From Acidimicrobiia bacterium (GTDB lineage: Bacteria; Actinomycetota; Acidimicrobiia; Acidimicrobiales; Aldehydirespiratoraceae): DNA of 32,693 nucleotides. The stretch lies in assembly GCA_003231645.1 (NCBI GenBank), contig QIIW01000040.1, positions 1 to 32,693 on the forward strand, read 5' to 3'. Below the pieces are notes generated by a model. It was not told the origin of the DNA and did not search any database. It saw nothing but the letters and a program-made list of their open reading frames with translations. Shown in pieces: positions 6,898 to 13,497 of the stretch; position 1 is the stretch's first letter, and each line of letters begins with the position of its first letter. The position numbers were made by a program, and so were the translations under genes.

Positions 6898-7596
6898 CGT
6901 TCGGGCCACCGGTCTCCACCGCCGGCGGCCACCAAACCACCTCGGCAAGCCGATCGACAAGGACGCCACCGCGATCACCAATGACCACTGATGGGCACGG
7001 GTGAGGCCGTCACCGATCTTGGGCAACCAGAACGACACGATCGACCGGGCCGACGAGACCACGACCACCGCTACCCAGACACGGGTCGTGGGCGACCAGT
7101 TGCTGCGGTGAATGACCATCGCTGCGACCAGGACCACCGCGGCCACCACCCAGCCGAGCGGGAACATGGTGGACCGCAGGCCCGGCGGTCGCAGACCAAT
7201 CGACGTCCTGGGGCCGAAGCATCCCTCCCGCAGAACGCATGTCGCCTCGAACAGCGAATATGCCACGAGGGCAAACGGGGCCAGTTCCGCCAGGCGAACC
7301 GCAGGGTCCTTCCCTGATCTGTGGGCACCCCAAGCCGAAACGGCCATGGCAACCGCGACCCCCGGCCAGAAGTCGACACCGCCGCGTATCACGGACGCGT
7401 CCCTGAACGAACGCAGCGCCTCAGGATCGTCGAACGTCAACGTGGCGATTCGTGCCGCCACGAGGCCGGCAACCAAGGGTGCGATGGCGGCGTCGGTGAG
7501 TCGTTCGCCATCAACCCGGATCCCGGCAACGCGTGACCAGACAACCGGCACCGCCACGAGCACCACGACGCTGATGAGCAGGCCGGTGTCTATCAC
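6862..7596 (-). CDS. Lgt-like (prolipoprotein diacylglyceryl transferase family) membrane protein
   Basis: This 244-residue protein has about seven hydrophobic helices and resembles Lgt, the enzyme that attaches diacylglycerol to lipoprotein cysteines. Matching landmarks include an AARI segment (47-50), RGGVDFWPG (71-79) where Lgt has GGLSFHGGL, a Gly/Cys-rich segment around 119-138 (CVLREGCFGP then RPPG) where Lgt has GRIGNFINGE and RxGxP, and TRAHQWSL (199-206) in place of Lgt's last Gln-containing helix. The conserved His of the HGGL motif is replaced by Trp, so this is probably a paralogue with altered or lost transferase activity. The start is GTG at 7596 with TAAGCT six bases upstream, suggesting a leaderless transcript. 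Proximity to a lipoprotein gene is suggestive only. Confidence 0.65.
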   Translation of the reverse strand: MIDTGLLISVVVLVAVPVVWSRVAGIRVDGERLTDAAIAPLVAGLVAARIATLTFDDPEALRSFRDASVIRGGVDFWPGVAVAMAVSAWGAHRSGKDPAVRLAELAPFALVAYSLFEATCVLREGCFGPRTSIGLRPPGLRSTMFPLGWVVAAVVLVAAMVIHRSNWSPTTRVWVAVVVVSSARSIVSFWLPKIGDGLTRAHQWSLVIAVASLSIGLPRWFGGRRRWRPVARTSGADGVVDHGR

Positions 7597-7602
7597 CGGC
7601 GC

Positions 7603-7608
7603 AGCTTA
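7603..7608 (-). promoter_or_regulatory. Leaderless -10 box of the Lgt-like gene
   Basis: On the minus strand TAAGCT is followed by six bases (GCGCCG) and then the GTG start at 7596. The first three bases are also the TAA stop of the vWA reading frame. Confidence 0.5.
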
Positions 7609-8175
7609 GGACTCGCGTTCACGACGCCGGTCGGCGAGGGGACCGTCATGGCCGGCCGAACAGTCCGCTCCGACTCCGACACCGGCGGCCTCACTGAAGG
7701 CATCAATGTCGGCACCGGGGAACATGAACGTCCAGTCTCCCTCGTCGCGCCATATCACCATTGCGGCGATCTCCTCCTTGGAGAAGCGACAGCTCGAGTT
7801 CTCGTGGCCATTGGTGATGATGGCGACGAGTTGGGTCGAGCAGCGGACTGCCGCCCCGGGGTTGGTAGGTCCGAGCGGTGCGGGGCACAACCTGCAGGGG
7901 AGCGACGGCATCGAACACGACCTTGTGGGGGTCCTGAGAACACGACCTTGTGGGGGTCCTGACTCTCAAGCTGCACGAGGCTCACCCGGCAGTTACCGGG
8001 TACCGTCGTCCGCTGCTGCTCCACGAAGGTGTTGAAACCGCCGATCGTGTCGTCGACGACCGATGCCATCGACCCGGAACGGTCGAGGAGAATGATGACG
8101 TGGACGCGATCGACCGCGGTTTCCGTACAGGATTCCGCATCGGTGGATCTTGGGGGAGGGGGTGGCTGTCGTCAT
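7606..8175 (-). pseudogene. von Willebrand factor A domain protein, frameshifted remnant
   Basis: Segments of one vWA-domain protein lie in different frames. The N-terminal part reads HVIILLDRSGSMASVVDD (DxSxS MIDAS motif) to about 7965 and continues VSLVQLESQDPHKVVF. The middle part, in another frame, reads DAVAPLQVVPRTARTYQPRG and SPLLD. The C-terminal part, in a third relation, reads TQLVAIITNGHENSS, FSKEEIAAMVIW and GDWTFMFPGADIDAF. A 25-bp tandem duplication (7913-7962) causes one shift. The join at about 7835, where SPLLD runs straight into TQLVAI, lacks the roughly 25 residues expected between them and also changes frame, indicating a deletion. The best start, ATG at 8175 with AAGGAG, is itself out of frame with DRSGSM, perhaps through slippage in a C-rich run. 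Such proteins bind metal and partners; this copy should be inactive. Confidence 0.8.
7913..7962. repeat. 25-bp perfect tandem duplication
   Basis: Two identical 25-base units abut exactly: 7913-7937 and 7938-7962. Because 25 is not a multiple of three, the duplication shifts the vWA reading frame. Removing one unit restores the DPHKVVF-DAVAPLQ continuity expected for the domain. Confidence 0.95.
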
Positions 8176-8322
8176 GTCCGGCTCCTTGGTCGGTGCGCCC
8201 CGCTCGGGGCGGTAGGGCTGATGTGACGGGGATCCGCCGCCGTCAACATCTCTGTCGCCATCCGCTGTGACACCACCTCGCGGCAATGGGCCCACCGCGC
8301 CCTCTCCGAGGATCTCACTCGG

Positions 8323-8328
8323 CATACT
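8323..8328 (+). promoter_or_regulatory. Leaderless -10 box of the small ORF at 8335
   Basis: CATACT is followed by six bases and then the GTG start. No Shine-Dalgarno sequence is visible, so the transcript probably begins at the start codon. Confidence 0.4.
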
Positions 8329-8334
8329 GGCGGA

Positions 8335-8586
8335 GTGACGGGTGACGAACACTCAGCCGAACCCGACTACGGGACCGTGATCGATCGGCCGCTGCCAGCG
8401 TACGTCCGAGCGGCGAAGAAGACCGCCAAGAAGGGCGGGATGATCACGGTTCTGAGCGCGGCGATGGTGGCGGTCGGCGAGATCTTCGAACCCGAGAAAG
8501 CCAGTGTCGAGCTGGTACAGCCCGCCGACACCTCTGGCAACACCGGACTCGATCTCGAATTTGGCGATCTCCCACCGCTCGACTGA
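8335..8586 (+). CDS. Small protein of unknown function (83 residues)
   Basis: I do not recognise this protein. It has a short acidic N-terminus, a basic stretch YVRAAKKTAKKGG (about 23-35), one moderately hydrophobic segment MITVLSAAMVAVGEIF (36-51) and an acidic C-terminus ending GDLPPLD. Codons have the strong G/C third-position bias of neighbouring genes, and a leaderless-type -10 sits six bases before the GTG. Both support a real gene. A single amphipathic or membrane-associated helix is possible. It is convergent with the second glutaredoxin-like gene (9-base gap). Confidence 0.6.
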   Translation: MTGDEHSAEPDYGTVIDRPLPAYVRAAKKTAKKGGMITVLSAAMVAVGEIFEPEKASVELVQPADTSGNTGLDLEFGDLPPLD

Positions 8587-8595
8587 GATCGTCCT

Positions 8596-8934
8596 TCAGC
8601 GCCGGGCCGACGGTGTGGCCAATCGGCGGAGCCGGTCCCACCACGAGCGACGCGGCGCGTCCATGCGATCGAGTTCGCGGCGGAGTTTCTTCTCCGAGAG
8701 CCGGCCGAAACCGTGAAGCTCGCCGTCGATCAGAAGCACCGGAGGAAACGGCGTGTGCTGGGTTGTCGCGAACTCCTCCCCTTCGGGTGTTTCCAGCCAG
8801 ACCACTTCCGTGTTCACGAGGTAATCGACTCCGACCCGGTCAAGTACCTCTCTGGCGTGATCGCACAATGGACAGTTCAGTTTGGTCAGCAGCGTGAAGG
8901 CCACCCCGACATCGGCATCTCGTTCAACGGCCAC
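8596..8934 (-). CDS. Glutaredoxin-like protein, second paralogue
   Basis: This 112-residue protein has the redox motif Cys21-Pro-Leu-Cys24 in LTKLNCPLCDHARE and the conserved FPPVLLIDGELHGFGRLSEKK segment, shared almost exactly with the protein at 5045-5329. It adds a basic, Trp-containing C-terminal tail (SWWDRLRRLATPSARR). It is likely a cytoplasmic thiol-disulfide carrier; no partner is adjacent. The start is GTG at 8934. TAGGAT lies six bases upstream and there is no Shine-Dalgarno, suggesting a leaderless transcript. Confidence 0.8.
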   Translation of the reverse strand: MAVERDADVGVAFTLLTKLNCPLCDHAREVLDRVGVDYLVNTEVVWLETPEGEEFATTQHTPFPPVLLIDGELHGFGRLSEKKLRRELDRMDAPRRSWWDRLRRLATPSARR

Positions 8935-8940
8935 GGATCA

Positions 8941-8946
8941 ATCCTA
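8941..8946 (-). promoter_or_regulatory. Leaderless -10 box of the second glutaredoxin gene
   Basis: TAGGAT on the minus strand precedes the GTG at 8934 by six bases. Its TAG is also the stop codon (8946-8944) of the hydrolase gene upstream. Confidence 0.5.
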
Positions 8947-9894
8947 CGATTCGGTGGCGCCGGCGGTCAGCGCATCCACCACGGCCGTTCGGGTGGCAAC
9001 GAGAGGCAGGTGATGGCCCTGCCCTTCCACCGTGACCACCTGCACGGTGGGCAGATCGGCGACCAACGTCGCCACCTCCCCCGGGTTGCCGACCTCGTCC
9101 TCGCTGCCCCACTGCAACTCCACACTCACCCCGGCCGCACCGAGCCTCATGAGCGGCTGGTGCCAGTCGTTGTCGAGCACCAACGACCGAAGGCTTCCGC
9201 GGTAGGAGGGCCACGTGTGTTCCACGCCGGCCTCGGCAAGCGCCCCGGGAATGTCGGGCCTGGCCACCACCGCCATGCGGGCGGCGGCGGCGCGATACCG
9301 GCACATCACCCGGCAGGCGAGTTGAGCCGGCCGGGCATCCATGGCAAAGAGTCTCGGCATCACTCCCATCTCGGTGATCCTCCGCTCGAGGTCATCGTGC
9401 ATCGGGGCACCCCACGTCACCAGGCGATCGACTCTGTCGGCGTGTCGCTCGGCCAGGCGAACGGCCAACATCGCACCCATCGAGTGACCGCCGATCACCA
9501 TCCGACGCCCACCGAGACCGGCTCGCGCCAGCGAGTCATCGAGCGCATCGAGGTGGTCCTCGAGGGTGTAGGACGTGCGTTCGGTGTCAAGTGACCCACC
9601 CCAGCCCAAGAGGTCGGGCACGAACACCACTCCATGGTCGGCCAGGGGCTCGATGCCCGCACCCCACGCCCCTCCGGTGGCACCGAGGCCATGAAGCAGC
9701 ACGTACACGGTGTCGCCCTCACCCGCCATCCTCACGCTGAGTACACCGATCATCCGACCCTCGACCATGCCGGCCAGGGTCGCAGGACGCCATGTCCCGA
9801 CAAACGCCGAACGACGACGCGCGATCACCCAGTGCAGCACCACGGCGGTGACAACCGCGGCCATTACGACCGTCGACCACAACATCACAGTCAC
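8944..9894 (-). CDS. Membrane-anchored alpha/beta hydrolase
   Basis: This 316-residue protein has one N-terminal hydrophobic helix (about 4-25) and then an alpha/beta-hydrolase domain. The oxyanion region is LLHGLGATGGAW (67-77) and the nucleophile elbow is GGHSMG with Ser138. WGSEDEVGNP near 260 supplies the likely acid, and GQGHHLPL near 290 the catalytic His. The substrate is unknown (ester, lactone, epoxide or similar). The frame is open further upstream, but GTG at 9894 has TACCGT exactly six bases before it, matching the leaderless pattern of neighbours, and ATG at 9885 is the alternative. It is divergent from recC with 108 bases between starts. Confidence 0.8.
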   Translation of the reverse strand: MTVMLWSTVVMAAVVTAVVLHWVIARRRSAFVGTWRPATLAGMVEGRMIGVLSVRMAGEGDTVYVLLHGLGATGGAWGAGIEPLADHGVVFVPDLLGWGGSLDTERTSYTLEDHLDALDDSLARAGLGGRRMVIGGHSMGAMLAVRLAERHADRVDRLVTWGAPMHDDLERRITEMGVMPRLFAMDARPAQLACRVMCRYRAAAARMAVVARPDIPGALAEAGVEHTWPSYRGSLRSLVLDNDWHQPLMRLGAAGVSVELQWGSEDEVGNPGEVATLVADLPTVQVVTVEGQGHHLPLVATRTAVVDALTAGATES

Positions 9895-9900
9895 CCGGTC

Positions 9901-9906
9901 ACGGTA
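9901..9906 (-). promoter_or_regulatory. Leaderless -10 box of the hydrolase gene
   Basis: TACCGT on the minus strand, then GACCGG, then GTG at 9894. This spacing decided the start chosen for the hydrolase. Confidence 0.45.
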
Positions 9907-9990
9907 GAGGCCGAGACGGTGCCACGGCGAGCCACCGCCATGCTCGTTGCCGGACCCCGCCGGCCGCCGGTCCATGTCACACGTCCGGGC

Positions 9991-9996
9991 TACATT
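9991..9996 (+). promoter_or_regulatory. Leaderless -10 box of the recCBD operon
   Basis: TACATT is followed by CGGCCC and then GTG at 10003. There is no Shine-Dalgarno before this GTG. It supports both the recC start and a single promoter for the operon. Confidence 0.5.
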
Positions 9997-10002
9997 CGGC
10001 CC

Positions 10003-13000
10003 GTGCTCCGGATCCACACATCGGATCGGCTGTCGCCCCTGGCCGACGACCTGGCTGAGTTGCTCGCGACCGCGCCCCCCGACCCGATGACACCGGAGTG
10101 GATCGCCACGCCTTCCAAGGCGATGCAGCGCTGGCTGTCGCTCCGGTTGGCCAAGCGGCTCGGCTCGAGTTCACCGGGGGTGATCCACGATGGCGTCGCG
10201 GCCAACATCAAGTCGGTGTTTCCGGGTTCACTGCTGGCACGGGTGATCGAGGCCGACCTCGCCGACAACCATCCATGGGAGGTCGAGAGGCTTGCCTGGT
10301 CGACCCTCGCCGCGATCGAGCACCACGCCAACGACCCGTTGTTGGCCGGCCTGGCCGATCCCGGAGTCGGGTCCCGCTACGCGCGAGCACGCCGGGTCGC
10401 CGACCTGTTCGATCGTTACAACCTCCACCGCCCGACCATGATCCGTGACTGGGCGGAGGGTCTCGACACCGACGGGACCGGTCGGCCGCTGGCGACGCAT
10501 CACCGGTGGCAGCCGCATCTGTGGCGTCTCGTGCGCGGACGGATGAGCGTGGCGAGTCCGGCCGAACGCATGCCCGAGATCCTGGATCGATTGACCTCGG
10601 GTGCACTCCGGATCGATCTTCCGCAGCGCCTGGTCATGTTCGGTCTCACCGTGGTTCCCGGCGGTCCCGGGTTCATGGAGTTGGCGCTGGCCGTCGGAAT
10701 CCATCACGACCTGCACCTGTACCTTCTCGAGCCATCCCGGGCCGCGGCCGATGCGGTCCGGACGGACGACCGGGCCGGATCCGATTCGCCGAGCGATGAT
10801 TCTATCGACCATCCCCTGTTGAAGAGTTGGGGAAGGCCTGCCATCGACACCGCCCGATTGCTGGGCCTCGCCGAGCGCCGCTTCGGGGTCCAACTTTCAG
10901 CTCAGCCGGTCGAGGTCGGTGGTGACGCCGCGACACCCGCCGGAACCATCACGCCCGTCGACACCACGATGCTTGCCAGGCTCCAATCGGACATTCGTGC
11001 CAACGTCTCCCCACAACCCGATCGCCTGCCCGATCCCGGCGACCGATCCGTGCAACTCCATGCCTGTTACGGCCCCACCCGTCAGGTCGAGGCACTACGC
11101 GATTCGATTCTCCGACTTCTGGCTTCCGACCCCACGTTGAGTGAGGACGACATCATCATCCTCACTCCGGCCCTCGAGCGCTTCGCCCCACTGGTCGAAG
11201 CGGTGTTCGGTCCATCCGCCGACGACCCCGAGGCAGCCGGTCCCACCACCCTCAGATATCGCGTGGCCGACCGTTCCCTTCGCTCCTCCAATCCGATTCT
11301 GGCCGCCACGTCACAACTTCTCGATATGGCAACAGGGAGGTTCGAAGCCGCCACGGTGCTCGACTTTCTCGCCTTGACTCCGGTGAAAACCCGGTTCGGG
11401 TTCTCAGCCGACGAGATCTCGACCATCGCCACGTGGATCGAGTCCACCAACATGCGATGGGGACTCGACCCTCGACATCGCGAACGCCACGGCGTTCCCT
11501 CGTCGATCGACACCAACACCTGGCAGTCGACGGTCGATCGTCTGCTGATCGGATCCACCGTCGTGGCCGATCGTCCCACGCTCGCCCTTGGGGCCGTGGC
11601 CCCCGAGGGAATCCAAGGCTCCGATGTCGAACTGGCGGGCCGATTGGCATCGGTCATCCACAGCCTCTCGTGGCTCTCGGCCGAAGCGGGTTCCAGCAAG
11701 CCGATCAGCTCATGGCTCGCGTTGTTGCTCGACACCTGCCGCTCCCTGTTGGCGCCTCCGCCCGGCGGGCGGTGGCAGATCGAGGCTCTCGAGAGGATCG
11801 TCGCGGAGATCAGCGACACCGCCGAGGTGTCGAGCGACGACCCGGCCCCGCTCCTGGAGTTCGACGACTTTCGACGGGTCATCGGAAATCGTATGGACGG
11901 CAGGTCGGGAAGACCCGACTTCTTCCGCGGTGGTATCACCGTGAGTTCTCTACGACCGCTGCGATGGCTGCCCCACCGAGTCATCTGCATTCTGGGCCTC
12001 GACCAACCGGCGTTCGGTCGCAGCTTCGTCGACGGCGACGACCTCATGGCTCTGGCGCCGATGCTCGGCGACTTCGATGCCCGGGGGGAGAACCACCAGG
12101 CACTACTCGAAGCGGTACTCAGCGCCGATGACATTCTGATGGTCTTCCGGGACGGTCACGACATTCGCACCAACGCCGAGATTCCGCCGTCCACGGTCGT
12201 CGACGAACTCGTCGACACCCTCTCCGCCATGGTTCCCGCTGATCAGCGAGACGGCTTTCGTGCCGGCATCGAGATCAAGCACCCCCGGCAACCCTTCGAC
12301 GAACGCTGCTTCATCGAGGGTTCACTCATCGACGGAGTGGTTGCCGGGTTCGATCCCGACGCCTTTCGAGGTGCTCAGGCCCGCCGGGCCCGGCTCATCG
12401 GCCGAGGCGTCGACGCCGGGAAGCCGGAGCACAGGCCCGGATCGTCATTGGACGGGGCACCCCACGATGTGTCCGACGGCGTGATCCAACTCTCGGATCT
12501 CCACGCGTTCCTCCGAAATCCGACCAGGCATTTCGCCGACCGCTGCCTGCAGCTGAAGATGCCGCGCTCGGCAGAAAAACTCTCGTCGATCCTTCCCATC
12601 GAGCCGAATGGTCTCGACCGATGGAAGTTCGGCGACCTCATGCTCGAGGCGGCGCTGAGCCGAGCCGATCAGCCGGTCGATGAATCGATCCGACACGCCA
12701 TGGCGGTGGAACGACGACGGGGCTCCATACCTCCGGCCGGTCTGGGTGATCGCTACGAAGCCTTGGTGAGGAGCGTTGTCGACGAAGTGATCGACGCGGC
12801 CGTCGCGTTGGGAGTCAGGCGAGGGCCACCCGACGACCATCCGGTCGACATCGCCCTTGACGACGGCACCCGCGTCGTGGGGGTCGTCCATCTGGGCCTC
12901 GACCGCGGAGCCCCCGGACCGGCCCATGTCGGGTACTCGACATGGAAGCCTCGACATCTCATGGAAGTGTGGCTCGATCTGATGTGTCTGGCCGTGTCCG

Positions 13001-13497
13001 AACCGACGGCCGACTGGCGAGCCGTGACCATCAGCCCGGTCGATGGCGGTGAGTCCAAGGGGGCCGAGACCTGGGAGATCACGCCGGCCGACACCGTCGC
13101 CAACCGGCGGCAGCGGTCCTCCACTGCCGCGCTCGAGGTCGTAGTCGACTGCCTTCGACGGGGTTCCCGCGAGCCGATTCCACTGTTTCCCCAAGTCTCC
13201 AAGGGGCTCTACGTCGTGGCTCATCCCGAATCCCGGATATCGGATCCGGGCAACCGCACTCGCAGGTTTGATCTGTCCAAGGCGTGGTACGACTCGTTCA
13301 CCGACCGTGGCGACCGGACCGACCCGGCTGTCGATCTGTTCTACGGAGACCTCGATTTCCACGAACTCGAAGACCTCGCGGCGTCGGCCGGCGATCCTCC
13401 CGGAGTCGGTGGCAGGGCGGGCCGATTCGCCGAATACCTGTGGGGAGCGATCGACAACTCGATCCGGCTCGCCCCGCCGGGCGGTGAATCACAATGA
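10003..13497 (+). CDS. recC: Exodeoxyribonuclease V subunit RecC
   Basis: This 1164-residue protein is the RecC subunit of the RecBCD helicase-nuclease, which processes double-strand ends for recombination and degrades linear DNA. RecC carries inactive helicase and nuclease folds and serves as the scaffold that, in Escherichia coli, recognises Chi. Family landmarks are the N-terminal LRIHTSDRLSPLADDLAELL and PSKAMQRWLSLRLAKRLG, ARRVADLFDRYNLHRP, FGLTVVPGGPGFMELA, CYGPTRQVEALRDSIL, and GGITVSSLRPLRWLPHRVI followed by GLDQPAFGRS. The start GTG at 10003 follows a leaderless -10; the frame is open upstream but without homology. Its stop overlaps the recB ATG by four bases (ATGA). The length is slightly above the roughly 1,100 residues usual for the family. 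It is unambiguous from sequence and context. Confidence 0.93.
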   Translation: MLRIHTSDRLSPLADDLAELLATAPPDPMTPEWIATPSKAMQRWLSLRLAKRLGSSSPGVIHDGVAANIKSVFPGSLLARVIEADLADNHPWEVERLAWSTLAAIEHHANDPLLAGLADPGVGSRYARARRVADLFDRYNLHRPTMIRDWAEGLDTDGTGRPLATHHRWQPHLWRLVRGRMSVASPAERMPEILDRLTSGALRIDLPQRLVMFGLTVVPGGPGFMELALAVGIHHDLHLYLLEPSRAAADAVRTDDRAGSDSPSDDSIDHPLLKSWGRPAIDTARLLGLAERRFGVQLSAQPVEVGGDAATPAGTITPVDTTMLARLQSDIRANVSPQPDRLPDPGDRSVQLHACYGPTRQVEALRDSILRLLASDPTLSEDDIIILTPALERFAPLVEAVFGPSADDPEAAGPTTLRYRVADRSLRSSNPILAATSQLLDMATGRFEAATVLDFLALTPVKTRFGFSADEISTIATWIESTNMRWGLDPRHRERHGVPSSIDTNTWQSTVDRLLIGSTVVADRPTLALGAVAPEGIQGSDVELAGRLASVIHSLSWLSAEAGSSKPISSWLALLLDTCRSLLAPPPGGRWQIEALERIVAEISDTAEVSSDDPAPLLEFDDFRRVIGNRMDGRSGRPDFFRGGITVSSLRPLRWLPHRVICILGLDQPAFGRSFVDGDDLMALAPMLGDFDARGENHQALLEAVLSADDILMVFRDGHDIRTNAEIPPSTVVDELVDTLSAMVPADQRDGFRAGIEIKHPRQPFDERCFIEGSLIDGVVAGFDPDAFRGAQARRARLIGRGVDAGKPEHRPGSSLDGAPHDVSDGVIQLSDLHAFLRNPTRHFADRCLQLKMPRSAEKLSSILPIEPNGLDRWKFGDLMLEAALSRADQPVDESIRHAMAVERRRGSIPPAGLGDRYEALVRSVVDEVIDAAVALGVRRGPPDDHPVDIALDDGTRVVGVVHLGLDRGAPGPAHVGYSTWKPRHLMEVWLDLMCLAVSEPTADWRAVTISPVDGGESKGAETWEITPADTVANRRQRSSTAALEVVVDCLRRGSREPIPLFPQVSKGLYVVAHPESRISDPGNRTRRFDLSKAWYDSFTDRGDRTDPAVDLFYGDLDFHELEDLAASAGDPPGVGGRAGRFAEYLWGAIDNSIRLAPPGGESQ

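Noticed and set aside
7913..7962. Repeat as a CRISPR or integrase site
   Set aside because: Only two directly abutting units without spacers, and no cas, integrase or transposase genes are nearby.
8196..8211. CGCCCCG-CT-CGGGGCG hairpin as a terminator
   Set aside because: It lies upstream of the vWA start with no T-run and no gene ending beside it, and may be chance in GC-rich DNA.
9634..10002. N-terminal extension of the recC frame
   Set aside because: It reads antisense to the hydrolase with no RecC homology; the GTG at 10003 with a -10 six bases upstream starts the conserved sequence.
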